A stretch of DNA of 32,102 nucleotides, taken from positions 1-32,102 of the forward strand of contig NZ_LOEE01000013.1 of the NCBI RefSeq assembly GCF_001562415.1. Reading direction: 5' to 3'. This document shows positions 24,625 to 32,034 of the stretch, piece by piece. A program made the position numbers and the translations under genes. This DNA is from Thermotalea metallivorans (GTDB lineage Bacteria > Bacillota > Clostridia > Peptostreptococcales > Thermotaleaceae). Below the pieces are notes generated by a model. The model saw only the letters and a program-made list of their open reading frames with translations. It was not told the DNA's origin and did not search any database. Every line of letters begins with the position of its first letter. The stretch's first letter is position 1.

Positions 24625-25491
24625 CTATTCAGCATTAGGTATAAATAAGGATTGCCCATAGCTATCTTTGCCAAATGCACCGATAAGCTTCTGTCCTTTT
24701 TCGGAAAGAATCCATCGGATCAATTGTTGGGCCCCCTCATGATTGATTCGATCATTCTTATCAGGATTGACAGCAATGATGCCATATTGATTATAGAGCT
24801 TGCTGTCCCCCTCCACGACAATCTGCAGGTCTATTTTATCCCTCATAGAAAGGTAAGTAGCCCTATCGGATAAGGTATATCCCAGCATTTCATTGGCTAT
24901 GAGAATAGTTTCTCCCATTCCTTTCCCCGCTGAAATATACCAATTCCCTTGGGGTGCGATACCTGCCATTTCCCAATATTTCAGCTCTGCCTGATGGGTA
25001 CCGGAATCATCTCCCCTAGAAATAAACTTGCCTTTCTTCACAGCAATGATAGTTACAGCCCTGACAATATCTTGCCCTGCCCGTTCCTTTATTTTCAACG
25101 GATCATCCTTGGGTCCGATCAGCACAAAGTCATTGTACATCACATCAAATCGTTGGAGACCGTGGCCCGCCTTCACAAATTCTTCTTCGGATGCCTTGGC
25201 ATGGACCAGTAGCACATCGGCTTCTCCGTTTTCGCCTAGCTTCAACGCCTGTCCTGTCCCTACGGCAATCACTTTCACTTCGATTCCCGTATCTTCTTTG
25301 AATTTAGACAGCAGATCATCCAACAGTCCGCTGTTCTCCGTACTGGTGGTGGTGGCCATAATCACCGGTGGATTTTCTCCTATATGTACTCCTTCCTGGG
25401 CTTTTTCTGTCTTGGCACATGCAGTCGGAAAAAGCAGTGGTAGCATAAAAATAAAAACCAAAATCCATACTTTTTTCCTGTAGCGATCCAT
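24625..25491 (-). CDS. tupA: Tungstate-binding lipoprotein TupA
   Basis: TupA captures tungstate outside the membrane for TupBC. The 288-aa product begins with a lipoprotein signal (RYRKKVWILVFIFMLPLL, lipobox FPTAC, Cys25). The mature protein begins with MATTTSTENSGLLD; TTTS at residues 47-50 is the conserved oxyanion-binding motif of TupA and is absent from ModA. Further typical parts are GQALKLGENGEADVLLVHA and SRGDDSGTH. ATG 25491 has GGAG 7 nt upstream; the upstream in-frame extension has no such site. It is the first gene behind the Moco/Tuco riboswitch, about 130 bp downstream of its terminator. Confidence 0.93.
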   Translation of the reverse strand: MDRYRKKVWILVFIFMLPLLFPTACAKTEKAQEGVHIGENPPVIMATTTSTENSGLLDDLLSKFKEDTGIEVKVIAVGTGQALKLGENGEADVLLVHAKASEEEFVKAGHGLQRFDVMYNDFVLIGPKDDPLKIKERAGQDIVRAVTIIAVKKGKFISRGDDSGTHQAELKYWEMAGIAPQGNWYISAGKGMGETILIANEMLGYTLSDRATYLSMRDKIDLQIVVEGDSKLYNQYGIIAVNPDKNDRINHEGAQQLIRWILSEKGQKLIGAFGKDSYGQSLFIPNAE

Positions 25492-25623
25492 TGTCATTCT
25501 CCTTCTTTGATTTTCTGCAAAAAGCGTGTCCCCTTTCCAGGCATCAGCGTTGCCAAAATTCCTGCCGGAAGTTGCCATACCGTAAAACGTCATGGGGCAA
25601 TTTCAGGTCCAGGGCATACAGAA

Positions 25624-25651
25624 TAAAAAAACAATCCCAGAAAGGATTGTT
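25624..25651 (-). terminator. Terminator of the Moco/Tuco riboswitch
   Basis: On the minus strand AACAATCC and GGATTGTT (complements of 25644-25651 and 25630-25637) form an 8-bp stem with a 6-nt loop, followed by a run of seven T and TATT. It starts about 20 nt after the aptamer and about 130 bp before tupA, so it is placed to switch off the operon when the cofactor is bound. Confidence 0.8.
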
Positions 25652-25668
25652 CACGCATTTTGTCAATG

Positions 25669-25775
25669 ATGATTTTTCCTTTCCAAGCACGGGAGGTATA
25701 AGAATTTCTTCTTATGCCCATAGGTCATATTCTCATGGTATAGCACGTTAGACAATATGACTCGGAAAAACATAT
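25669..25775 (-). promoter_or_regulatory. Moco/Tuco-type riboswitch aptamer
   Basis: On the minus strand the conserved segment CTCCCGTGCTTGGAAAGG (complement of 25679-25696) matches the 3' core of the E. coli moaA leader. Just before it is a hairpin ATAAGAA-GAAA-TTCTTAT within GGGC...CCTCCC, as in that leader. GTCATATT and AATATGAC form a further 8-bp stem, and TTTTTCC (complement of 25764-25770) pairs with GGAAAAA (complement of 25673-25679) to close the aptamer. Recognition is from memory of the Moco RNA motif. Control of a tungstate operon suggests the tungsten cofactor as ligand. Confidence 0.82.
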
Positions 25776-25808
25776 CCCTTATGCAGTTGCAGCCTATATG
25801 TTATAAAG

Positions 25809-25814
25809 ATTATA
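25809..25814 (-). promoter_or_regulatory. -10 element of the tup-moe-moa operon promoter
   Basis: A perfect TATAAT on the minus strand lies about 35 bp upstream of the riboswitch aptamer, giving a start near 25802. The -35 region is poor (TAGTTT at 17 bp). Confidence 0.45.
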
Positions 25815-25878
25815 ACATCTTTTTGTTTCGAAAACTATATATTTTAAAAATTTTCTGATGAATCTCCCTGTTTTTTTC

Positions 25879-26481
25879 TTACCTTCCGCCTATTCCATAG
25901 CGTTCCATGTCTTCCACCCTATTCAGATTCATAAACATCTCCCACCCGGGACTAAACTGTCTTGCAATCCCTTCTTCTATATATAAAATTTCTGACCCTT
26001 TGAGCACCTCATGGATTTTCCTTTGGCCTTTCCGCATATTTTGCTCCATCTTTGGAATAAGTTTCCTGTGATAAAAGCCGTTGAAGGGCTCCAGCCATTC
26101 CCCAAATCGGGTAATCAACCCGTCCCTCTCTCGAGACCAACCCCGGATGATTTCCCTCATATAACGGATATAATCCAAATGAATATAGGGCATATCACAA
26201 GCAATAACATAGTTGTACAAACTTCCCGAAGAAACCAGCCCCCCATGGATTCCCCCCAAGGGGCCGAAGCCCTTCCACTGATCCTCCACAGCTTTGCAAT
26301 CATAATCTTTATATTTCTCCGGTTGATTGGTTACCACAATAATTTCCCGGAAGACCTCTTTTAATTTTTCGATCTGAAGGGCTACGATGGTTTGTTTTCC
26401 GATGGTAAGAAACTGCTTGTCAAAGCCCATCCTGCTGCTGTTGCCCCCAGCCAATATAATCGCCGTATCCTGATATAGCAT
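25879..26481 (-). CDS. mobA: MobA, molybdenum cofactor guanylyltransferase
   Basis: MobA adds GMP to molybdopterin to make the guanine dinucleotide cofactor used by formate dehydrogenases and other DMSO-reductase-type enzymes. The 200-aa product opens with the nucleotide-binding signature ILAGGNSSRMGFDKQFL, followed by VEDQWKGFGPLGGIHGGL and the metal-binding ACDMPYI. The start is ATG 26481 after GGGAGGAG; the longer frame to 26598 lies before it and runs into the fdhC-type terminator. AOR-type enzymes use unmodified pterin, so this gene serves another enzyme. Confidence 0.92.
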   Translation of the reverse strand: MLYQDTAIILAGGNSSRMGFDKQFLTIGKQTIVALQIEKLKEVFREIIVVTNQPEKYKDYDCKAVEDQWKGFGPLGGIHGGLVSSGSLYNYVIACDMPYIHLDYIRYMREIIRGWSRERDGLITRFGEWLEPFNGFYHRKLIPKMEQNMRKGQRKIHEVLKGSEILYIEEGIARQFSPGWEMFMNLNRVEDMERYGIGGR

Positions 26482-26545
26482 TTTATGCTCCTCCCTGTCC
26501 ACATAAAGACATAACTCATCCTTTAGCGTTCTATGTCTATATTCC

Positions 26546-26554
26546 ATTATAGCA
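26546..26554 (-). promoter_or_regulatory. Extended -10 promoter for mobA
   Basis: The minus strand reads TGCTATAAT, a perfect TGn-TATAAT extended -10, about 65 bp before the mobA start. It follows directly after the terminator of the FNT gene, so mobA is a separate unit. Confidence 0.55.
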
Positions 26555-26567
26555 TACGCGATCCCCA

Positions 26568-26601
26568 TAAATAAAAATTCCCATGTCCTTGTCGACATGG
26601 G
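26568..26601 (-). terminator. Terminator after the FNT channel gene
   Basis: CCCATGTC (26580-26587) and GACATGGG (26594-26601) form an 8-bp stem. On the minus strand it is followed by AATTTTTATTTA. It begins 9 nt after the stop codon of the FNT gene. Confidence 0.75.
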
Positions 26602-26609
26602 GTCTTCAT

Positions 26610-27485
26610 TTATGCCGCTTCTTCTTTTTCCGCCGGCGCTTCCTTCTTATTTTTCTTTATATATACAAACCAGTACACACCACCCACAAAAAGAGCTCCA
26701 CCGATAATATTTCCTAAGGTAACGGAGAAAAGATTGTTCCAGAAGAAAGAACCCCAGTTTACTTGGGCTAGTTTTTCCGGCGCCAGACGGGACGCTTCAG
26801 CCCAAAGAGGATTTCCCTTTGCCATGATGCCGGCAGGGATATAATACATATTGGCAATACTGTGTTCAAAGCCGGAGGTAATGAACAACCATATGGGAAA
26901 AAAGATGCCAAGAATCTTGCCTGTTATATCCTTTGCTCCATAGGCTAGCCAGACAGCCAGGCATACCAACCAGTTGCACATGACCCCCAGATAAAATCCT
27001 TGGACAAAGGTAAGGCTCACTTTGTAGGATGCAATTTTTATGGTAATGCCCCCCAAGCCGTTGGCACCGCTGTTGAATAATCCCGATTGCACTATCATAT
27101 AGGCAATAAGAACAGATCCGATAAAATTTCCTGCATAGACAAACAACCAATTTTTAAACATCTGGCTAAGTTTTACTTTGCCGTCTAAAACTCCCATAAA
27201 AATCAGAGTATTCCCCGTAAAAAGCTCTCCCCCCGCCAATATCACCAACATCAAACCCGTTCCGAAGATGGCCCCTGCCAGTGCCCTCCCCAATCCGTAG
27301 GTTTCCGGTTTCGAAAGCAAATTGAAAGCTGCCATATTGGACCCTTCCGCCGCAAAAGCAATAAAAGCCCCTGCCAAAATTCCCAGCAACAGTTGGTGTA
27401 CCCATGGCAGTTTTACTTTTTTCATCCCCGTTTGTATGGTAGCTGCCGCAATTTCTGCGGGTATTAGATAGTTTTTCTTATCCAT
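26610..27485 (-). CDS. fdhC: Formate/nitrite transporter (FNT) family channel, probably formate
   Basis: FNT proteins are pentameric membrane channels for formate, nitrite or hydrosulfide. This protein of about 291 aa has six helices and the family signatures GGELFTGNTLIF, GVMCNWLVCLAVWLAYGAKD and TSGFEHSIANMYYIPAG, where the His of FEHS is the conserved pore histidine. The C-terminus is a charged cytoplasmic tail (KKNKKEAPAEKEEAA). Formate is the likely substrate because the gene sits among hydrogenase and molybdenum/tungsten cofactor genes. ATG 27494 touches GAAGGG; ATG 27485, next to GGATGGAG, is equally possible. It is monocistronic, and the nearby near-palindrome at 27542-27577 may be an operator. 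Confidence 0.85.
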   Translation of the reverse strand: MDKKNYLIPAEIAAATIQTGMKKVKLPWVHQLLLGILAGAFIAFAAEGSNMAAFNLLSKPETYGLGRALAGAIFGTGLMLVILAGGELFTGNTLIFMGVLDGKVKLSQMFKNWLFVYAGNFIGSVLIAYMIVQSGLFNSGANGLGGITIKIASYKVSLTFVQGFYLGVMCNWLVCLAVWLAYGAKDITGKILGIFFPIWLFITSGFEHSIANMYYIPAGIMAKGNPLWAEASRLAPEKLAQVNWGSFFWNNLFSVTLGNIIGGALFVGGVYWFVYIKKNKKEAPAEKEEAA

Positions 27486-27541
27486 ATTCTCCATCCCTTC
27501 TTCTGCACTTGTATTTTCACAAGGTACATTCTTCGTATAGT

Positions 27542-27577
27542 TTACAACTTTAAAATTGAATTTATTTTAAAAGTTGT
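27542..27577. promoter_or_regulatory. Near-palindrome in the promoter region of the FNT gene
   Basis: ACAACTTTAAAAT and ATTTTAAAAGTTGT are complementary except for one extra base, with a short AT-rich centre, about 60-90 bp upstream of the FNT start. It could be an operator. No family of regulator is indicated. Confidence 0.35.
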
Positions 27578-27600
27578 ACTTTTGAATAGCCATTAGCCGT

Positions 27601-27640
27601 CAGTTGCCCGTTGCCAGGCACCAGTACCGGCAGTTGCCAA
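27601..27640. repeat. CAGTTGCC repeat cluster
   Basis: CAGTTGCC, CGTTGCCA and CAGTTGCCAA occur at 27601, 27609 and 27631. The same word returns as the inverted repeat at 27868-27899. Similar words are at 17840-17852 and 25545-25566. It looks like a small dispersed repeat in the gap between the FNT gene and the sigma-54 regulator (27486-27919), which holds no other gene. Confidence 0.4.
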
Positions 27641-27867
27641 CAAGACATTTGCTGCACAAAAAAATTGTCTTTGATAAAGGCATCCATTAAACTTTAGGAT
27701 TGTATCCCTCATAAATAAAATATATGGATCTGCCGTCACCAAAACGTCGAATATTTTTTTTGGCAAATTTTCATTCATTCTCTCTACCCCTTGGGTTATA
27801 ATGAAAGTGAAGCAATTCCAAAATTGAATACTGCTTGTTCGGATCAATCAATTTTCTGTCATAACTT

Positions 27868-27899
27868 CCAGTTGCCAACCTCTAGCATCTGGCAACTGG
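27868..27899. repeat. Perfect 10-bp inverted repeat before the sigma-54 regulator
   Basis: CCAGTTGCCA (27868-27877) and TGGCAACTGG (27890-27899) are separated by 12 bp and end 7 bp before the ribosome binding site of the regulator. A hairpin here could limit its translation, or the site could be an operator. Confidence 0.5.
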
Positions 27900-27919
27900 C
27901 AATAAGGGAGGAGATCCTA

Positions 27920-29875
27920 TTGAAAACCATGGATACCCTAAAGGAAAAACCTTATATATGCCGGTCCCATGAACGCTGTAGACAAATGGGCATTGACATG
28001 ACAAGAATTTTCAGCAGCAAAATGATAGCAGGCGATGTACTGCAGAAAAAATTAGAAGAAAAACGAGAACTGATTATCACTGCCGAACCCTTTATGAATC
28101 AACTGTACAACTTTGTGAAGGGCTCCGATTTCTTTTCCATCCTGACCGATGAGGAGGGCTGCATTCTTAGTGTCATTGGAGATGAGGGAATCCTGTCGGA
28201 AGCCTTTGATTTAAAAATGATTCCCGGCGCCTACATGGACGAGCAGCATATAGGCACCAATGCCATGGGTACTGCCCTAGCCGAAGGAATACCTGTCCAA
28301 GTATCTGGAAGCGAACACTTTATACAAGCCTATCACCGTTGGACCTGCTCTGCCTCCCCCATCAGAAATCCAGAAGGAAAGATTATCGGTACCCTGGATC
28401 TGACAGGCTACAGTGCCCTGGTGCACTCCCATACCTTAGGGATGGTAGTGGCTGCTGCCAATGCCATTGAAAAAATGCTGGAAGTAAAGAGCTATACGGA
28501 CCAGCTGGTGCTGGCAAAGCAACACATTGAAACAATTATTGACTCTATCCCTGCAGGGATTCTCACCTGTGACCTGAATGGCTCCATTCAATTGGCCAAT
28601 CAATATGCTGCGGAGATGTTCGGTTTCAGAGAAAAGGAAATATGGCGAATGAAAATCTGGGAGTTGTTTGAAGGATGGGAGATAGTACAATCCACCCTCT
28701 CTGCCAAAGGAAGCTTTTTGGATGAAGACGTCTATGTAAATGCCCGCAAAAACAAGCTTCAGTTCAGCCTTAGTGCTTATCCTATCATCGATAGAGAAGA
28801 AAATCTTCGAGAAATCATTTGCGTATTCAAAGAAGTAAAAAAAGCTCGAAAGCTGGCAAATAAAATTATGGGACGTCAAGCCATCTATACCTTTGATAAA
28901 ATCATAGGAAGAAATGAAAGATTTCTCCAAACCATAGAATATGCCAAAAAAATTGCCGACAGCAAATCTACTATTCTCATTTTGGGAGAAAGCGGCACCG
29001 GAAAGGAAATCTTTGCCCAATCCATTCACAATCACAGCGGCCGCAGGGACGAACCTTTTGTCGCCGTCAATTGTGGTGCCATTCCACGAAACCTCATCGA
29101 ATCGGAATTATTCGGATATGAAGAAGGCGCTTTTACCGGTGCCAAACGGGGTGGAAACCCTGGAAAATTTGAAGTTGCCGACGGCGGCACCATTTTCTTG
29201 GATGAGATCGGTGAAATGCCTTTGGAAATGCAGCCCAATTTATTGCGAGTAATCGAGGAGGGTGTCATCACCAGAATTGGCAGCACAAAACAAATTCCCG
29301 TAAACGTAAGGATTATTGCCGCTACCAACAGGGATCTGCGTCAAGAGGTGGAAAAGGGCAATTTCAGGAAAGATTTGTACTACCGCCTCAATGTCCTGCC
29401 CATCTATCTATCTCCTCTGCGGGAACGAAAGGATGATATTCCTTTGTTGATGGAATACTTTATAGGAATCGTCTCCCGGCGTTTAAACAAACGGACGGTA
29501 AAAATCCCCCCGGAATACATGAGGCATTTGATGGATTATGATTGGCCGGGCAACATCCGGGAATTAGAAAACATTGTAGAACTGATCATCAACACCGAAT
29601 CCTTGCCCCAGGACCTGTATAAGAAAAACCTCAGCTTCCAGCCCCACCCTGAGAAAGACGTGGAGGATTGTCTTCAATTGGAACACATGGAACACCAGCA
29701 CATTCTCTATGTCTTAAAAAAATTTAAGGGAAATATTTCCGTCGCCGCGGAAGCTCTGGGCATTGGCAGAAATACTCTTTATCGGAAAATCCATAAATAT
29801 AAAATTGATTGTTCTATTTTTGAACAATGTTCTGATTTGGAACAATCCTCTTTTTCGATGTATGTTCCATTTTAG
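27920..29875 (+). CDS. Sigma-54-dependent activator (GAF-PAS-AAA+-Fis), likely regulator of the AOR gene
   Basis: This enhancer-binding protein has 651 aa. An N-terminal GAF-type sensor region (about residues 55-200, ITAEPFMNQLYNF to IIGTLDLTGYSALVH) precedes a PAS domain (about 215-330, IPAGILTCDLNGSIQLAN). The AAA+ domain has Walker A GESGTGKE (about residue 356), the sigma-54 contact loop GAFTGA (about 403), Walker B GGTIFLDEIGEMP and GNIRELEN. It ends in a Fis helix-turn-helix (ISVAAEALGIGRNTLYRKI). The overall form is AcoR-like. TTG 27920 is preferred because GGGAGGAGA is 5-6 nt upstream; ATG 27929 is the alternative, and the frame before 27906 is not likely translated. A terminator, a -24/-12 promoter and the AOR gene follow. 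Confidence 0.93.
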   Translation: MKTMDTLKEKPYICRSHERCRQMGIDMTRIFSSKMIAGDVLQKKLEEKRELIITAEPFMNQLYNFVKGSDFFSILTDEEGCILSVIGDEGILSEAFDLKMIPGAYMDEQHIGTNAMGTALAEGIPVQVSGSEHFIQAYHRWTCSASPIRNPEGKIIGTLDLTGYSALVHSHTLGMVVAAANAIEKMLEVKSYTDQLVLAKQHIETIIDSIPAGILTCDLNGSIQLANQYAAEMFGFREKEIWRMKIWELFEGWEIVQSTLSAKGSFLDEDVYVNARKNKLQFSLSAYPIIDREENLREIICVFKEVKKARKLANKIMGRQAIYTFDKIIGRNERFLQTIEYAKKIADSKSTILILGESGTGKEIFAQSIHNHSGRRDEPFVAVNCGAIPRNLIESELFGYEEGAFTGAKRGGNPGKFEVADGGTIFLDEIGEMPLEMQPNLLRVIEEGVITRIGSTKQIPVNVRIIAATNRDLRQEVEKGNFRKDLYYRLNVLPIYLSPLRERKDDIPLLMEYFIGIVSRRLNKRTVKIPPEYMRHLMDYDWPGNIRELENIVELIINTESLPQDLYKKNLSFQPHPEKDVEDCLQLEHMEHQHILYVLKKFKGNISVAAEALGIGRNTLYRKIHKYKIDCSIFEQCSDLEQSSFSMYVPF

Positions 29876-29880
29876 TACAT
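29808..29880. promoter_or_regulatory. Three candidate activator-binding palindromes
   Basis: ATTGTTC-N7-GAACAAT (29808-29828) is perfect, TGTTC-N7-GAACA (29828-29844) is perfect, and ATGTTC-N7-GTACAT (29862-29880) has one mismatch. All share the same 7-bp spacing. They lie 40-110 bp upstream of the -24 element, where sigma-54 activators bind, and overlap the 3' end of the regulator gene. Confidence 0.65.
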
Positions 29881-29892
29881 TTTCTTTTACCA

Positions 29893-29920
29893 TCCCTGCT
29901 CCCGCAGGGATTTTTTCTTT
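29893..29920 (+). terminator. Terminator of the sigma-54 regulator gene
   Basis: TCCCTGC (29893-29899) and GCAGGGA (29904-29910) form a 7-bp stem with a TCCC loop, followed by TTTTTTCTTT. It separates the regulator transcript from the AOR promoter that begins at its last T. Confidence 0.85.
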
Positions 29921-29936
29921 GGCACTATCTTTGCAT
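29920..29936 (+). promoter_or_regulatory. Sigma-54 (-24/-12) promoter of the AOR gene
   Basis: TGGCACTATCTTTGCAT fits the TGGCAC-N5-TTGCW consensus exactly, with GG (29921-29922) and GC (29933-29934) 12 bp apart. Transcription would start near 29946, about 40 nt before the AOR start codon. Confidence 0.88.
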
Positions 29937-29984
29937 CTTTAGGTTGTTGTCAGAAAATTTATAAAATAATAAAGGGGGATGTTT

Positions 29985-31832
29985 ATGTTTGGCTATGCAG
30001 GAAAGATTTTAAGAATCAATTTAAAGGAGAAACAGTGGAGGATAGAGCCTCTGGACGTGGAAAAAGCTACAAAATACATCGGCGGCAGAGGTTTGGGTAC
30101 AAAAATTCTATCGGAAGAAATTCATCCGGAAGTAGACCCGCTGAGTCCGGAAAACAAATTGATTTTTATCACGGGTCCCTTAACGGGAACACCTGCACCC
30201 ACAGGGGGAAGGTATATGGTGGTGACAAAATCTCCCCTGACCGGCACGGTAGCCTGTTCCAACTCCGGCGGATACTGGGGAGCAGAGTTGAAATTCTGCG
30301 GACTTGACATGATTATCGTAGAAGACAAAGCCGATTCTCCTGTGTACATCAGTATCGAGGATGACCGCATCGAGATTAGGAATGCTTCTCACCTTTGGGG
30401 CAAGCTGGTATCGGAAACCACAGAAATCCTTGAACAGGAATGTGCAGAGAAGGCAAAAATCCTTACCATCGGCCCTGCCGGTGAAAGGTTGTCAAAAATT
30501 GCCTCCATTATGAATGATTATGACCGTGCTGCCGGCCGTTCCGGTGTAGGTGCCGTGATGGGTTCAAAAAATTTAAAGGCAATTGTGGTGAAGGGAACAA
30601 AAAAAGTTGAGCTGTCCCTGCCTGAGCGGTTCAAGGAAATCGTCTCCCTCTGCAACCGGAAGATCCGTGAAAACGGTGTCACCGGCCAAGGGCTTCCCGC
30701 CTATGGCACAGCAGTTCTTGTAAACATTATCAATGAAAACGGTGTATTTCCTACAAATAATTTTCAAACCGCTTATTTTGACAAAGCTGAAGAAATCAGC
30801 GGTGAAACCCTTGCAGAAAAATATCTGATCAAAAAGGATCCCTGCTACCGATGTCCTATTGCCTGTGGCCGCTACTGCAAGGTAGATGATATTGAAGGGG
30901 GAGGTCCTGAATATGAGACCATCTGGGCCTTTGGTTCCGATTGCGGCGTATCCGATCTCGGCGCCATCATCAAAGCCAACTACTGGTGCAATCAGATGGG
31001 CCTGGATACCATATCGGCAGGTGCTACCATTGCTGCCGCCATGGAGCTGTATGAGAAGGGGTTGATTCAAGAAGAAGAATTGGACGGTGTATCCCTTCAG
31101 TTCGGCGATGCCGACGCCATCATTGCATGGACCAAACGTATGGGTTTGCGGGAAGGTCTGGGAGATAAACTAGCCGAAGGCTCCTATCGGTTGTCCGAAA
31201 TGTACGGTGTTCCGGAATATTCCATGACCGTAAAGAAGCAGGAACTTCCTGCCTATGACCCCAGGGGAATTCAAGGCCATGGCCTGCAGTATGCTACTTC
31301 CAACAGGGGTGGTTGCCATGTAAGAGGGTATTTAATCTCTCCGGAAATATTAGGTCTGCCTGAAAAATTAGACCGCTTTTCTCTGGAAGGCAAAGCCCAA
31401 TGGGCAAAGACATTCCAAGATTTAACGGCTGTCATTGATTCCGCCGGTCTGTGCCTATTCACTTCCTTTGCCATGAATGCCCAGGACTACAGCGACCTGC
31501 TCAATGCCGCAGTTGGTACAGATTTTACCCCAGAGACAATTTTAGAAACAGGCGAAAGAATCTGGAATATAGAAAGATTATTTAATCTGCAGGCAGGCAT
31601 TGACGGTTCTCAGGATACCCTGCCGAAGCGCCTGCTTCATGAGGCGATTCCGGAAGGCCCGTCAAAGGGTAGCGTCCATCGCTTGTCGGAGCTTCTTCCC
31701 CAATATTATGCCTTAAGGGGTTGGGATGAAAAGGGAGTTCCCACTCCGGAAAGGTTAGGAAAGCTTGAAATTATTCCTGAGGAAGGAGCATCACAGCAAG
31801 AGGCGGCAGCCGGAAACAAGGAATCTTTATAG
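29985..31832 (+). CDS. aor: Tungsten-dependent aldehyde:ferredoxin oxidoreductase (AOR)
   Basis: AOR interconverts aldehydes and carboxylic acids with ferredoxin as electron partner, using a tungsten bis-pterin and one [4Fe-4S] cluster in the cytoplasm. The 615-aa length is standard. The sequence opens MFGYAGKILRINL and has YIGGRGLGTKIL, the pterin region GRSGVGAVMGSKNLKA, and cluster ligands Cys287, Cys290, Cys294 (CYRCPIAC) and Cys490 (AGLCLF). These positions closely match the Pyrococcus furiosus enzyme. ATG 29985 is chosen because AAAGGGGG is 6 nt upstream; ATG 29979 touches it. It has its own sigma-54 promoter and is followed by a terminator, so it is monocistronic. Substrate range cannot be read from sequence. 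Confidence 0.95.
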   Translation: MFGYAGKILRINLKEKQWRIEPLDVEKATKYIGGRGLGTKILSEEIHPEVDPLSPENKLIFITGPLTGTPAPTGGRYMVVTKSPLTGTVACSNSGGYWGAELKFCGLDMIIVEDKADSPVYISIEDDRIEIRNASHLWGKLVSETTEILEQECAEKAKILTIGPAGERLSKIASIMNDYDRAAGRSGVGAVMGSKNLKAIVVKGTKKVELSLPERFKEIVSLCNRKIRENGVTGQGLPAYGTAVLVNIINENGVFPTNNFQTAYFDKAEEISGETLAEKYLIKKDPCYRCPIACGRYCKVDDIEGGGPEYETIWAFGSDCGVSDLGAIIKANYWCNQMGLDTISAGATIAAAMELYEKGLIQEEELDGVSLQFGDADAIIAWTKRMGLREGLGDKLAEGSYRLSEMYGVPEYSMTVKKQELPAYDPRGIQGHGLQYATSNRGGCHVRGYLISPEILGLPEKLDRFSLEGKAQWAKTFQDLTAVIDSAGLCLFTSFAMNAQDYSDLLNAAVGTDFTPETILETGERIWNIERLFNLQAGIDGSQDTLPKRLLHEAIPEGPSKGSVHRLSELLPQYYALRGWDEKGVPTPERLGKLEIIPEEGASQQEAAAGNKESL

Positions 31833-31848
31833 AATCTCAAGGGTTCCC
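31831..31848 (-). repeat. Fragment of family B repeat
   Basis: AGAATCTCAAGGGTTC is the complement of the family B start (GAACCCTTGAGATT). It overlaps the AOR stop codon by two bases and is not extended. Confidence 0.3.
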
Positions 31849-31877
31849 GAGCACTCTGTTACTTTGTCTCCAGTTTG

Positions 31878-31906
31878 AAGGGCTTCCATAGGAGGCCCTT
31901 TCTTTT
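31878..31906 (+). terminator. Terminator after the AOR gene
   Basis: AAGGGCTTCC (31878-31887) and GGAGGCCCTT (31891-31900) form a 10-bp stem with one G-T pair and an ATA loop, followed by TCTTTTG. Confidence 0.65.
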
Positions 31907-32034
31907 GAAAGTTCTGAAAAAGATTTTGTTCCTGGCCCCATGGGTTGTGGTTAGAATTCCTTATGAAATATAGTATCTATAGTTTTGCACAAAAGAAAGC
32001 CCTTAAAGTTCCTTAAAGTTTCACCTTAGCACTG

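Noticed and set aside
24625-25491. Assignment of the binding protein as molybdate ModA
   Set aside because: The ATTTST motif near the mature N-terminus and the order binding protein-permease-ATPase fit TupA.
27791-27919. N-terminal extension of the sigma-54 regulator
   Set aside because: The extension reads through the intergenic inverted repeat; the ribosome binding site GGGAGGAGA at 27906-27914 sets the start at 27920.
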